DNA of 64,000 bases from Gymnodinialimonas sp. 202GB13-11 (GCF_040932485.1 NZ_JBFRBH010000001.1:496001-560000), one strand, 5' to 3'. Positions 43,694 through 52,891 are shown, numbered from the stretch's first letter. Numbers and translations are program-made. Notes: generated by a model from the letters alone, not told the origin.

Positions 43694-45033
43694 CGGCCCT
43701 TTTTCGGCGTCCGCCACCCAAGCCCTTCCGTGGCGAATTGCCTGCGTCGGTAGACCTTGCCGTCATTGGCGGCGGGGTCATCGGCGTCTCAACCGCGCTT
43801 TTTGCGGCCCGCGCCGGCCTGCGCGTCGTGGTCCTCGAAAAGGGATATGTCGCAGGCGAGCAATCCAGTCGCAACTGGGGCTGGATCCGCGTGCAAGGCC
43901 GTGACATGGCCGAAATCCCGATCGCGCAAGAGGCACAAGAGCTGTGGAAGGCCCTTGATGCTGAAACAAAAGGCCGGATGGGAGTGCGGCAGGTCGGCGT
44001 CAGCTATCTTGCCCGCAGGGACGCTGAAATGGCCGGGTACGCGGCATGGCTCGATCAAGCTCGTCCGTTGGGCGTGACCAGCCATTTGATGACCCGCGCA
44101 AAAATGCGCGAGATTTTGGGGGATCCTATCGGCCCTTGGATCGGCGGATTGCACACTCCCACGGACATGAAGGCCGAACCATGGGTTGCCGTGCCGGAGT
44201 TGGCTCGGCTGGCAACAGAGAGCGGTGCGCAGGTATTCGAAGGCTGTGCCGTGCGCGCGTTAGAAAGGACGAATGGCGCCGTTTCAGGCGTGATTACCGA
44301 AGCTGGGACAATCGCTTGTGAACAGGTGGTGCTGGCGGGCGGAGCTTGGTCCTCCCTGTTTCTCAATCGTCACGGCGTCGACATCCCCCAGCTTTCCGTG
44401 CGCTCCACTGCGCTTGCGACGGGGCCGTTGCCTCAGATCATGCCATCTGCGGCAGCTGACGACCGCATGGCCATGCGCCCGCGCGAGGATGGCGGCTATA
44501 CCCTTGCGCCGTCCGGCTTTTCAGAGCTGTTCCTGGGCAAAGACGTGTTTCGGCATCTGAAGCACTACCTGCCTTTGGCCATAAAGGGCGAGTTTGACGT
44601 GCATCTGCGTGGCCCCCAGCCAAAAGGGTTCCCCGACGCGCCCGGCACGCCGCGCTTATGGCGCCACGATGAGCTCAGCCCGTTCGAGCGGATGCGTGTC
44701 CTGAACCCTGAGCCGAACCGCGAAAAGGTCAGCGAGGTGAAAAGGCGGTTCGCGCAGGCCTATCCCGACATGGGCCACGTCACCCATGCGGATGTCTGGG
44801 CCGGGATGATCGACGTGCTTCCCGATGTCGTGCCCGTGGTCGATCATGTTGCAAAAATCCCTGGCTTGATCGTCGCGTCGGGCATGTGCGGCCATGGCTT
44901 TGGCATCGGCCCCGCCTTTGGCCGCATTCTGGCTGACATGGCGCGGGGGAAAGATCCGGGCCACGACCTGTCCCGTTTTTCCATGGTACGCTTCAGCGAC
45001 GGCTCGCGCCTTGTGCCGGGCCCTAACATTTGA
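43690..45033 (+). CDS. FAD-dependent oxidoreductase of the DAO family
   Basis: A 447-residue flavoprotein. The FAD Rossmann motif is LAVIGGGVIGVSTALFAARAGLRVVVLEKG (about 23-52), followed by GEQSSRNWGWIRVQGRD as in D-amino-acid dehydrogenase/glycine-oxidase relatives; the C-terminal FAD loop is GMCGHGFGIGPAFGRILADM. It would oxidise an amino acid or amine, probably one released by the neighbouring hydrolases, passing electrons to oxygen or the respiratory chain. Coupled to argE by ATGA. Confidence 0.9.
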   Translation: MTALFRRPPPKPFRGELPASVDLAVIGGGVIGVSTALFAARAGLRVVVLEKGYVAGEQSSRNWGWIRVQGRDMAEIPIAQEAQELWKALDAETKGRMGVRQVGVSYLARRDAEMAGYAAWLDQARPLGVTSHLMTRAKMREILGDPIGPWIGGLHTPTDMKAEPWVAVPELARLATESGAQVFEGCAVRALERTNGAVSGVITEAGTIACEQVVLAGGAWSSLFLNRHGVDIPQLSVRSTALATGPLPQIMPSAAADDRMAMRPREDGGYTLAPSGFSELFLGKDVFRHLKHYLPLAIKGEFDVHLRGPQPKGFPDAPGTPRLWRHDELSPFERMRVLNPEPNREKVSEVKRRFAQAYPDMGHVTHADVWAGMIDVLPDVVPVVDHVAKIPGLIVASGMCGHGFGIGPAFGRILADMARGKDPGHDLSRFSMVRFSDGSRLVPGPNI

Positions 45034-45094
45034 ATTGCAGCCCGTGGGGTGCGGTGGCACTCTCCAGCTCTCACGCAACACCGGAGGATATCCC

Positions 45095-46258
45095 ATGCCC
45101 GTCAAGAACCGTTTCGCCGAGCTTCTGCCCGAAATCACCGAATGGCGCCGGGATATCCACATGCACCCCGAGATCCTTTTTGAGACCCATCGAACAAGTG
45201 CGTTGGTCGAAGAAAAGCTAAAGGCGTTCGGCTGTGATGAGGTTGTGGGCGGCATCGGGCGCACGGGTGTAGTTGGGATCATCAAGGGGAAGTCAGATAC
45301 AAAAGGCCGCGTGATCGGATTGCGCGCGGATATGGATGCCTTGCCGATCTTTGAGGCGACGGGCCTGGAATACGCGTCGAAGACCGAAGGCGCGATGCAT
45401 GCATGTGGCCATGACGGGCATACCGCGATGCTTTTGGGCGCCGCGAAATATCTGGCCGAGACACGCAATTTCGACGGTACGGTCGCGGTGATCTTCCAGC
45501 CCGCCGAAGAAGGCGGCGGCGGCGGCAAGGAGATGTGCGACGACGGGATGATGGAACGCTTCGGCATCGACGAGGTCTACGGGATGCACAACTGGCCGGG
45601 CCGCCCGGTAGGGTCATTTGCCATCCGCTCGGGTGCATTCTTCGCGGCGACGGATACGTTTGAGGTGAAGTTCAAAGGCCTCGGTGGCCACGCCGCCAAA
45701 CCGCAGGAGACGATTGATACGACCGTGATGGCGGCTCATGCAGTGACGGCGTTGCAGACGATTGCCGCGCGGAACGCTGATCCGGTGAGCCAGATTGTGG
45801 TGTCGGTCACATCGTTTGAAACGGAGTCGAAGGCGTTCAACGTGATCCCGGAAACGGTCACGATGAAAGGCACTGTGCGGACCATGTCGGCGGAGAACAG
45901 GGATCTCGCCAACAAGCGCGTTCCCGAGATCTGCGAAGGGATTGCGGCCACGTTCGGTGGACGGGCTGAGGTCGACTATGTGCGCGGCTATCCGGTGATG
46001 GTGAACTCCGAGGAACAGACGGAATTCGCAGCCGAAGTCGCGCGCGAAGTCTCGGGTGAATGCATCGACGCGCCGCTTGTGATGGGGGGTGAGGATTTTG
46101 CCTTCATGCTGGAAGAGCGCCCGGGGGCCTATATCCTGGTCGGCAACGGCGACACGGCAATGGTTCATCACCCGGAATACAACTTCAACGATGAGGCCAT
46201 TCCGGCGGGCTGTTCCTGGTGGGCGGAGATCGTAGAGCGGCGGATGCCGGCGGCCTGA
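45095..46258 (+). CDS. M20 family amidohydrolase (N-acyl-amino-acid / hippurate hydrolase type)
   Basis: A 387-residue metallo-amidase: EWRRDIHMHPEILFETHRTS at the N-terminus, the metal-binding MHACGHDGHTAMLLGAAKYL (about 98-117), QPAEEGGGGGKEM with catalytic Glu, GMHNWPGRPVGSFAIRSG, and GGEDFAFMLEERPGAYI near the end. GGAGG at 45083-45087 fixes ATG 45095. Fourth gene of the plus-strand operon. With ArgE it gives two deacylases for imported acylated amino acids; the exact substrate is unknown. Confidence 0.92.
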   Translation: MPVKNRFAELLPEITEWRRDIHMHPEILFETHRTSALVEEKLKAFGCDEVVGGIGRTGVVGIIKGKSDTKGRVIGLRADMDALPIFEATGLEYASKTEGAMHACGHDGHTAMLLGAAKYLAETRNFDGTVAVIFQPAEEGGGGGKEMCDDGMMERFGIDEVYGMHNWPGRPVGSFAIRSGAFFAATDTFEVKFKGLGGHAAKPQETIDTTVMAAHAVTALQTIAARNADPVSQIVVSVTSFETESKAFNVIPETVTMKGTVRTMSAENRDLANKRVPEICEGIAATFGGRAEVDYVRGYPVMVNSEEQTEFAAEVAREVSGECIDAPLVMGGEDFAFMLEERPGAYILVGNGDTAMVHHPEYNFNDEAIPAGCSWWAEIVERRMPAA

Positions 46259-46265
46259 GAGGGGC

Positions 46266-46339
46266 TGCTCACGCGTGAGCAGAGGGGCTAAGTATCGGAT
46301 TTAGAAATGAAAAAACGGTTTAGTTAACGAAGCGTTTAC
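46266..46339. repeat. Dispersed intergenic element, copy 2
   Basis: The same palindrome TGCTCACGCGTGAGCA (46266-46281, extended to 18 bp by flanking C/G) starts 8 bp after the M20 stop. After 42 nt comes TTAA-N7-TTTAC (46324-46339), one base off the CtrA consensus TTAA-N7-TTAAC. Arrangement and spacing equal those of the copy at 12950. Confidence 0.75.
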
Positions 46340-46579
46340 TATGAAATCTGTTCCACAGGCGCGCGCGGGCGTCGCCCACCCACCCACCCCGACGCCCCGC
46401 GCGCGTGGTTGCGCTTCATTGCTGGATGTCGGTGCTTTATAAGGGGGTTGGATTTCCGCTGAGAAGCGGTTCAGGGACAAGTCTGCCCTGAACGCGCCTT
46501 ATCGAGTGTCCTGCCCACCGCTCCCGCATCAAGGACAAGCGGCCTTTGGCCGTCGGCTTTGCCGATCCTTGACCCGGGA
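46340..46579. other. Gene-free region with stacked stem-loops
   Basis: No gene is seen. It begins with GC-rich, CCCA-repeat sequence (46366-46400). It then holds a hairpin CCGCT-GAGA-AGCGG (46456-46469), immediately a second TTCAGGG/CCCTGAA (46470-46492), and a cruciform-like element at 46529-46572: outer arms TCAAGGA/TCCTTGA enclosing two hairpins, CGGCC-TTT-GGCCG and CGGC-TTT-GCCG. The last lies 8 bp beyond the stop of the minus-strand gene at 46580 and may act as its terminator. Confidence 0.6.
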
Positions 46580-47080
46580 TCAGAGGGCGGTCGGCGGCTC
46601 GTGTGCCAGGCGGTTCAGAAGGCGGTCAAGGGCGAACAGAAGGGCGAGGCCTGCTACCATTAATGCGAGCGTCAGGGCCGGGTGCCAGAGCAGCTCTGTA
46701 AACGGTTCCCACCAGGCCCAGGTAGTGCCGAAATGGATGCGATAGCCCGACGCCATGCCGACCAGAGACCAGAGGTATTGCAAGCTGAACGCGACGGTGG
46801 CGACGGCGATGCGCGTGCGTCCGGAGATCCAGACCGCGCCGATGATGCCGAACAGAAACGCCGCGCCGATGGCTTTCGCGATATGGGCGACCACGATCAT
46901 GCCGGTTGTTGGGCAGGCGATGTCGGGGCAGATGGAGCGGTCGGCATTGATCAGGCCATGACCGGGCGCGCCGAAGGTCAGGATTTCGTGAGCCAGCAAG
47001 ACCGCCAAAAGGGATGTGGCCCCGGCCAATGCAAGCGCGAACGCGGCGCGCATGCGCCCGGGAGGTTGGTGTGGGGACAT
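46580..47080 (-). CDS. Four-helix membrane protein of unknown function
   Basis: A 166-residue protein with four hydrophobic helices (about 11-32, 60-83, 90-110, 134-155). Between the first and second is a periplasmic-type loop with two cysteines (SICPDIACPTTG) likely to be disulfide-bonded. It follows the 137-residue gene by 12 bp in the moaA transcription direction. No family recognised; a role tied to molybdenum cofactor is not supported beyond position. Confidence 0.65.
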   Translation of the reverse strand: MSPHQPPGRMRAAFALALAGATSLLAVLLAHEILTFGAPGHGLINADRSICPDIACPTTGMIVVAHIAKAIGAAFLFGIIGAVWISGRTRIAVATVAFSLQYLWSLVGMASGYRIHFGTTWAWWEPFTELLWHPALTLALMVAGLALLFALDRLLNRLAHEPPTAL

Positions 47081-47092
47081 CAGATGTCTGCG

Positions 47093-47506
47093 TCAGAAAT
47101 CGCTAAAGGTCTGAAACCGCGCACCACGGTTTTCTGCACGCGCCAAGACCCGTTCGAAGGGTTCAAGCACCTCTTTCACATGCGCGACCATGTCGGGCCA
47201 CAGATCGAAGTCCTCAGGTCTGGTGTCCATGGCGCGGCGAAGATTGCGACACATGGCAAGGCCAGTGGTGGCTTCTGTCCAGGGGCTGTCAGAAGGCTGC
47301 CAGGGACGTCGCATATGCGCCGGCATCGCTTCGTTGAGTATCTCGTGCTCTTGCCGGGTTGATCCGAACAGGTCCAGCAGGGGCTTTTGCCCATGGGCCA
47401 CAAACAGGGAATCGAACGGCTCACCAGTCAGCATCATCAGCTCGACATAATCGTCGCCCTTAATGGCCGCGTCTGTCTTGTCGAAGCGTATCCAAAGCTC
47501 TGGCAT
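47093..47506 (-). CDS. Conserved-looking protein of unknown function
   Basis: A 137-residue soluble protein, mostly helical in the second half (TGLAMCRNLRRAMDTRPEDFDLWPDMVAHVKEVLEPFERVLARAENRGARF). No signal peptide, membrane helix or known motif is visible. Its ATG abuts the TGA of moaA (47507), so translation is coupled. No function can be assigned. Confidence 0.65.
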   Translation of the reverse strand: MPELWIRFDKTDAAIKGDDYVELMMLTGEPFDSLFVAHGQKPLLDLFGSTRQEHEILNEAMPAHMRRPWQPSDSPWTEATTGLAMCRNLRRAMDTRPEDFDLWPDMVAHVKEVLEPFERVLARAENRGARFQTFSDF

Positions 47507-48517
47507 TCAGCCGCCTGTATGGCTCATGTGGCGGCTCATCTGGCCATCCACAGCCTGCCGGGAATAATCGAAGTCGTGGCCTTTGGGCTTGAGACTGATG
47601 GCCTTGCGAATAGCGTCTTCCAGAAGCGCATCGCCTTCGGATGCGCGTAAGGGCGCGCGGAGGTCGGCCATGTCTTCCTGGCCAAGGCACATGTAAAGCT
47701 CTCCGGTGCAGGTCAGGCGCACGCGGTTGCAGGATTCACAGAAATTGTGGGTGAGCGGCGTGATGAAGCCGATTTTCTGTCCGGTTTGTGCAAGCTCCAC
47801 ATATCGCGCCGGGCCACCCGTGCGCAGGGGCAGGTCGGTCAGCGTGAACTTTTCGGCCAGACGCGCGCGCAGATCCTTGAGCGACCAGTACTGGTCGAGC
47901 CGGTCTTCATTGCCGAGATCGCCCATCGGCATGACCTCGATAAAGGTCAGGTCCATGTCGCGGCTGGCACACCATTCCTGCAGGGTAAACAGTTCGTCTT
48001 CGTTGAAGTCCTTCAAAGCGACTGCATTGATCTTTACGCGTAGGCCAGCAGCTTGTGCCGCGTCGATGCCATCGAGCACCTGTTTCAGGCGGCCCCAGCG
48101 AGTGATAGCGGCGAATTTGTCGGCGTCGAGAGTGTCGAGGGACACGTTGATGCGTTTGACACCAGCTTTTGCCAGGGGCTCGGCAAAGCGCGCCAGTTGG
48201 CTGCCGTTTGTGGTAAGCGTGAGTTCATCCAGCGTACCCGCATCGAGGTGGCGTTTCATGCCCTCGAAGAAGGTCATGATATCGCGGCGCACCAGCGGTT
48301 CCCCCCCGGTGATGCGCAGTTTGCGCACGCCAAGCCGGATAAAGGTGGAGCACATGCGATCAAGCTCCTCCAACGTCAGAAGCTCTTTCTTCGGCAGGAA
48401 CTGCATGTTCTCGGACATGCAATAGACGCAGCGGAAATCGCAGCGGTCCGTGACGCTAACGCGCAGGTAGGTGATGGCGCGCGCAAACGGGTCGATGAGG
48501 GGGGCAGCTTGATCCAT
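47507..48517 (-). CDS. moaA: GTP 3',8-cyclase MoaA
   Basis: A 336-residue radical-SAM enzyme that starts molybdenum-cofactor synthesis. The SAM cluster motif CDFRCVYC places C26, C30 and C33; [10 protein letters not shown] follows; the C-terminal GTP-binding cluster uses [22 protein letters not shown]. It ends with GG (TGG), the conserved Gly-Gly tail needed for activity. It leads two unknown genes; no other moa gene is in the window and no Moco riboswitch is recognisable upstream. Confidence 0.97.
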   Translation of the reverse strand: MDQAAPLIDPFARAITYLRVSVTDRCDFRCVYCMSENMQFLPKKELLTLEELDRMCSTFIRLGVRKLRITGGEPLVRRDIMTFFEGMKRHLDAGTLDELTLTTNGSQLARFAEPLAKAGVKRINVSLDTLDADKFAAITRWGRLKQVLDGIDAAQAAGLRVKINAVALKDFNEDELFTLQEWCASRDMDLTFIEVMPMGDLGNEDRLDQYWSLKDLRARLAEKFTLTDLPLRTGGPARYVELAQTGQKIGFITPLTHNFCESCNRVRLTCTGELYMCLGQEDMADLRAPLRASEGDALLEDAIRKAISLKPKGHDFDYSRQAVDGQMSRHMSHTGG

Positions 48518-48618
48518 GGGCGGAAGGTATGCGTGGGCGCGGGCCGGGGCAAGTCACGGTTGCGGGGGCGGGTGGTGGCCCTTAGCATCTGGCGCAACAG
48601 GCTTTGACGAGGTGCGAG

Positions 48619-49113
48619 ATGAAACATTTGGTTCTGGGTGCGGCCATTTTGGGCTTGGCCGGATGCGCTGGTGGTTTGGGCGGGATGTTCGAGGGCGGCT
48701 CAGCCAGCTCCGGCCCGTTTGCGCGAGATGCGCCGGATGTGCCGGAAGCGAGTGGCGAGGTGATCACCGAGGCAGTTGTGGGTGAGGCTGCGGCAGAAGA
48801 TATCGCGCCTGCGGAGTCGAGCGTGCGCGCGGCGGCGGTGGCCGAGGGTGATACGGCGGCTGGCGATGCGGTGCGCGGGTTCACGGTGGCGAGTCTCGGC
48901 GACGCGACGGTGCCGGGCTTGTGGATCGAGACGCCGCTGGTCGACCGGGAGCGGGTGGTCACGGTGGTTGCCCCAAATGGCACGACGGTTGAAGTGACGG
49001 GGCGGCCTTCGGGCGGCGAACGCGGCTCAGGCTCCCGCTTGTCGTTGGCGGCGTTCCAGGCCTTGGGGCTGGATTTGACTGGTCTGCCCACGGTGACGGT
49101 TATTGCCGAATAG
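48619..49113 (+). CDS. Lipoprotein of unknown function, 164 aa
   Basis: The signal peptide MKHLVLGAAILGLAGC has lipobox LAGC, so Cys16 is acylated. The mature protein has an Ala/Glu-rich low-complexity region (about 35-80), then a compact domain (GFTVASLGDATVPGLWIETPLVDRERVVTVVAPNGTTVEVTG). It ends in a DPBB-like-looking stretch (LAAFQALGLDLTGLPTVTVI); that likeness is uncertain. GAGGTGCGAG precedes the ATG at 48619. Divergent from moaA; its end overlaps the acyl-CoA synthetase start. Confidence 0.8.
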   Translation: MKHLVLGAAILGLAGCAGGLGGMFEGGSASSGPFARDAPDVPEASGEVITEAVVGEAAAEDIAPAESSVRAAAVAEGDTAAGDAVRGFTVASLGDATVPGLWIETPLVDRERVVTVVAPNGTTVEVTGRPSGGERGSGSRLSLAAFQALGLDLTGLPTVTVIAE

Positions 49114-50692
49114 GCCGCTGATCCCGGAGCTTGGCGATTGGCCCACGATGCGGGCCCGTTTCCGGTGGGATATTCCAGACGCCCTGAATCTGGCGGAGAT
49201 TTGCTGTGACCGGTGGGCACGTGAGGCGCCGGATCAGGTCGCTGTGCGCCATATCGGGCCGCCCGATGAGGTCTGGACCTACGGGCAGCTAAAGCAGGCG
49301 ACAGACAGTTTGGCGGCGTTTTTGGCGACGCAGGGTGTCGGGCGCGGGGACCGCGTGGCGATTGCCATGGCGCAGAACCCGCGGGTGCTGGTGGCGCATC
49401 TGGCGGCGTGGAAACTGGGCGCTGTGTCGCTGCCGCTGTTCACCTTGTTCGGGGAAGATGCGCTGCGCTACCGGCTGAGTGACAGCGGAGCGGCGGTGGT
49501 GATCGTCGATGGTGCGTTCGAGGATAAGGTGCGCGCCGTGGCAGGTGATGTGGTGGTCGTATCGACCACGGCACGCAGCGGTGAGTTGGGGTTGGACGCG
49601 GCCATGTCACAGACGGCGGTAGGGTTCCGGCCCGTTGCGACATCTGCCGAAGACCCAGCTGTTATGATCTATACGTCCGGCACCACGGGTGATCCGAAGG
49701 GCGTGTTGCACGCGCATCGGTTCCTTTATGGGCACCTGCCCTGTCTGGAACTGGCCTATGGCGGCTTTCCACAGGCCGGTGACGTGGGATGGACGCCTGC
49801 GGATTGGGCATGGATCGGAGGGCTGATGGATATGGCGATGCCGTGCTTGTTCTACGGCGTGCCGCTGATGTCGCACCGGTTTGCGAAATTTGAGCCGGAA
49901 CTTGCGTTTGACCTGATGCGGCGTGAGGGGGTGACGGCGGCGTTTTTGCCGCCAACCGCTCTGCGTTTGATGCAGCAGTCGGATGCGCCGGGTGGCTTGA
50001 TGCTACGGGCGATTGGCTCGGGCGGAGAGGCATTGGGCGCGGACTTGCTGGGTTGGGGGCGAGAGGCGCTGGGGAGTCCGATCAACGAGTTTTATGGGCA
50101 GACGGAGGCGAACTTGGTGGTTTCGGCCTGCGACGGCGTGATGTCGCGGGTGCCCGGTGCCATGGGGTTGCCGGTGCCAGGGCATGAGGTGGCCGTGCTG
50201 GGGGCAGGGGACGTGCCGGCCAGAGAAGGCGAAGTCGGCGAGGTTTGCGTGCGCGCACCGGATCCGGTGATGATGCTGCGCTATTGGAACAAGCCGGAGG
50301 CGACGGCAAAGAAGGTGGTGAACGGCTGGTTGCGGACGGGTGATCTGGCGACGCTACGGGGTGATGGGCAGATGGAGTTCCATGCGCGGGATGATGATGT
50401 GATCACGTCGGCGGGCTACCGGATCGGGCCGGTGGAGATCGAACAGGCGCTTTGCGCACACCCGGACGTGGCACTGGCTGCTGTCGTCGGCGAACCTGAT
50501 CCGGTGCGGACCGAGATTGTCGTCGCCCATGTGGTGCTGCGCGAGGGCGCGGAGGTCACGGACGATGCGCTGAAGGCCTTGGTGCGCGACAAGGTGTCGG
50601 CCCATGTTGTGCCGCGCCGGATTGTTAGAGCCGAGAGCCTGCCGATGACGGCGACGGGAAAGATACTACGCCGCGCTTTGCGGGATCGCTAA
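49103..50692 (+). CDS. AMP-dependent acyl-CoA synthetase
   Basis: A 529-residue ANL-superfamily enzyme. P-loop-like AMP motif MIYTSGTTGDPKGVLHAHRF (about 188-207), INEFYGQTEANLVV, NGWLRTGDLATL, and the C-terminal catalytic lysine in PMTATGKILRRALRDR. The overall look matches medium-chain or acetyl/propionyl-type synthetases of Rhodobacterales, with the substrate undetermined. The TTG at 49103 overlaps the lipoprotein gene by 11 nt; ATG 49148 is the alternative, but it would remove residues that resemble the family N-terminus. Confidence 0.9.
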   Translation: MPNRPLIPELGDWPTMRARFRWDIPDALNLAEICCDRWAREAPDQVAVRHIGPPDEVWTYGQLKQATDSLAAFLATQGVGRGDRVAIAMAQNPRVLVAHLAAWKLGAVSLPLFTLFGEDALRYRLSDSGAAVVIVDGAFEDKVRAVAGDVVVVSTTARSGELGLDAAMSQTAVGFRPVATSAEDPAVMIYTSGTTGDPKGVLHAHRFLYGHLPCLELAYGGFPQAGDVGWTPADWAWIGGLMDMAMPCLFYGVPLMSHRFAKFEPELAFDLMRREGVTAAFLPPTALRLMQQSDAPGGLMLRAIGSGGEALGADLLGWGREALGSPINEFYGQTEANLVVSACDGVMSRVPGAMGLPVPGHEVAVLGAGDVPAREGEVGEVCVRAPDPVMMLRYWNKPEATAKKVVNGWLRTGDLATLRGDGQMEFHARDDDVITSAGYRIGPVEIEQALCAHPDVALAAVVGEPDPVRTEIVVAHVVLREGAEVTDDALKALVRDKVSAHVVPRRIVRAESLPMTATGKILRRALRDR

Positions 50693-51976
50693 CTATTTCT
50701 CGATACTGCGCCGGATGGAGCGGACGATTAGCCAGACGACAAACACAACCGGCAGGACGGCCGCTGCGGTCAGTACCGTCTCGGTCGTGCCAAGCGGTTC
50801 GGCGAGCGGCTTCAACAGATAGACGACGAGGTTCAGCGCATAGTAGCTGATCGCGACAATCGACAGCCCCTCAACCGTCTTTTGCAGCCGCAGTTGCAGG
50901 TCTGAACGCGCGTCCATCGACTCCAGCAATTGCTGGTTCTGCGCGGAGCGGTCCACATCGACGCGCGTTCTGAGGAGATCGCCCGCCCGGATGGCGCGGT
51001 CTGTCATGCTTCCCAGCCGTGCTTCGGTGGATTTCACCGTCCGCATGGCCGGATCAAACCGGCGCATCATGAATTCGCCAAAGGTCTGGCGGCCTTCAAA
51101 CCGTTCTTCCCGCAGGACCTTGATGCGCTGGTTAACCAGCGCCTCATATGCGCCGGTCGCCCCGAACCGGAAGGCGCTTTCGGATTGCAGCTTTTCCAAT
51201 TCGGCTGCGGCCAGAAGTAGGTCATTCAATGTCTCGTCTGGCTTCCGAATGTCGCCGGTCAGATCGCCGACCAAAGTGGACAGGCTCGCATCAATCTCAC
51301 CCATGCGGCGTGAGATTTCGTGGGCGCGCGGGAAGCCCAGCATGGACATCGATTTGTAGGTCTCGATCTCGCAAATGCGCTGCACGATACGCCCGATGCG
51401 CCGGTTGCCGGTATCGGGTTTGGTGAAGACGGCGAACCGCATATGACCGGCGCTGTCGATACGGAAATCGCCGGCGATGATCGCGCTGTCATCCAGCACG
51501 CGCGCGGCCGTCAGGCTCTCGGGGACAAACCATTCTGTCAGGTTTTCGGCAATCTCAGCTTCATCCTTCGGCGCTTCCACGTACCGAATATGGGCCGAGG
51601 TGATCCGCGCGCCTGGCGCTTCGGCCAACCAATCCTCCGGGAAGACCTCCCACGCGGCGGGGTCAAAGGGGCGGTCGGCTCCGTTTTCAAGAAACGCCGT
51701 GTAGGTCACGAACTCGGTATGGCTTTCCCATTTCAGGTGAAAGCGACCCAGTCGTGCGAAGAAGTGGGTCGCGTCCGGGCTGGGGTGCTGCGCGCCGAAG
51801 CGATCGAGCAACGCAAGCAAATGCGCCCGATCCACGGCCCTGTCGCGCTTGGCGGCCTCTTTCGGCTGCTTGATGGCGAGATAGACGGCTTGGCCGGGGC
51901 AGGTAACGGACGGGAAGGGGCGCGCATGCAGTTCATTGGCGAGCTGATAGCGCAGCGGATGGTCTTCGATGGGCAT
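50693..51976 (-). CDS. DUF3422 family protein, membrane-anchored
   Basis: A 427-residue protein of the DUF3422 family, which is frequent in proteobacteria and uncharacterised. N-terminal hallmark HPLRYQLANELHARPFPSV; a helical middle with long coiled-coil-prone stretches (about 215-360); two C-terminal membrane helices (LSIVAISYYALNLVVYLL and VLTAAAVLPVVFVVWLIV) with a basic end. The topology suggests a cytoplasmic body tethered at the inner membrane. ATG 51976 is preferred over the upstream ATG 52015, because families start just before the HPLRY motif. Confidence 0.88.
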   Translation of the reverse strand: MPIEDHPLRYQLANELHARPFPSVTCPGQAVYLAIKQPKEAAKRDRAVDRAHLLALLDRFGAQHPSPDATHFFARLGRFHLKWESHTEFVTYTAFLENGADRPFDPAAWEVFPEDWLAEAPGARITSAHIRYVEAPKDEAEIAENLTEWFVPESLTAARVLDDSAIIAGDFRIDSAGHMRFAVFTKPDTGNRRIGRIVQRICEIETYKSMSMLGFPRAHEISRRMGEIDASLSTLVGDLTGDIRKPDETLNDLLLAAAELEKLQSESAFRFGATGAYEALVNQRIKVLREERFEGRQTFGEFMMRRFDPAMRTVKSTEARLGSMTDRAIRAGDLLRTRVDVDRSAQNQQLLESMDARSDLQLRLQKTVEGLSIVAISYYALNLVVYLLKPLAEPLGTTETVLTAAAVLPVVFVVWLIVRSIRRSIEK

Positions 51977-52082
51977 GGGCCTTTGGGCTTTCCTGCCAAG
52001 TGCGTGTGAGTGCACACATAGGCGCTTTGACAGTAGTGTAAACCGGAAAATCTAATGTTTATAACGGGTTAATTGGGTGCAA

Positions 52083-52092
52083 TGGTATACCA
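52083..52092. promoter_or_regulatory. GntR-type palindrome
   Basis: TGGTATACCA, a perfect 10-bp palindrome of the kind bound by GntR/FadR-type regulators, lies 38 bp after the SDR stop and about 107 bp ahead of the DUF3422 start. A second GTATAC-centred palindrome (TGTATACA, 52962-52969) lies on the other side of the SDR gene. No GntR gene is in the window. Confidence 0.35.
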
Positions 52093-52129
52093 AACCGGCC
52101 AAGCCCCCGAAAAGTCAGGGAAAACCGGT

Positions 52130-52891
52130 TCAGGTCACGTGACCGCCCGCGATCTGGATGGATTGGCCGTTCACAGAGCGCGCAGCATCTGAGCAGAGCC
52201 AGAGCGCGGTTGCCGTGATTTCCTCCGTTTCGAGAAGGCGCTTGTGGCGATTGCCGCGCGCCAGGTAGCCGCGTGCTTCTTCCTCGGAAATGCCTTGGTA
52301 TTCAGCGATCTGGGCGGCGTTGCGATCCACGATGGGCGTGTCGACATAGCCGGGGCAGATCGCGTTGAAGGTGAGGTTGGAGCCCATGTATTCTTCGCTT
52401 AGCCCCCGGATCATGCCGATGACCCCGTGTTTGGACGCGGTGTAGGCGATGGCGCCTTTGAGGCCACGCAAACCGGCGATGGAGGAGATTGCGATCATGC
52501 GGCCCCAATCTTCGCGGCCAAGGGTGGCCATGGCGGCCTGAAAGGTGAAGAAGACACCATCTAGGTTGGTCGCCATGATGGCGCGCCAATGATCCGGCGT
52601 TTCCTTGGCGAAGCGGGCGGGTTCGGCAATACCGGCATTCGCTACACAGATGGCGATGGGGCCGCGTGCCTTGGCCGCGGAGGCGATGCCGTCTTGTACG
52701 CTTGCCACATCGTCGACGTTCATCTGCAGCGCGTGCAGGCGCGCATGCTGAGACGCGACGTTTTCGAGACGCTCCAGATTGCGGCCCGTAATCGTAACCT
52801 CGGCCCCGGCTTTGGCCAGCCCCATAGCGATGCCAAGCCCAATGCCCGTGCCGCCACCCGTGACCAGTGCGTGTTTTCCGCTGTGTTCCAT
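52130..52891 (-). CDS. Short-chain dehydrogenase/reductase (3-hydroxybutyrate-dehydrogenase-like)
   Basis: A 253-residue classical SDR. NAD(P) motif VTGGGTGIGLGIA (about 10-22), NAGIAEP near 86, catalytic Ser in AISSIAGLRG (about 138), and Tyr-x3-Lys in AYTASKHGV (about 151-159). The ending GGHVT and VNGQSIQIAGG are typical of the 3-hydroxybutyrate dehydrogenase/acetoacetyl reductase branch, but substrate assignment is weak. GGGAGGCACC before ATG 52891 fixes the start; the open frame upstream to 52978 lacks homology. Confidence 0.9.
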   Translation of the reverse strand: MEHSGKHALVTGGGTGIGLGIAMGLAKAGAEVTITGRNLERLENVASQHARLHALQMNVDDVASVQDGIASAAKARGPIAICVANAGIAEPARFAKETPDHWRAIMATNLDGVFFTFQAAMATLGREDWGRMIAISSIAGLRGLKGAIAYTASKHGVIGMIRGLSEEYMGSNLTFNAICPGYVDTPIVDRNAAQIAEYQGISEEEARGYLARGNRHKRLLETEEITATALWLCSDAARSVNGQSIQIAGGHVT

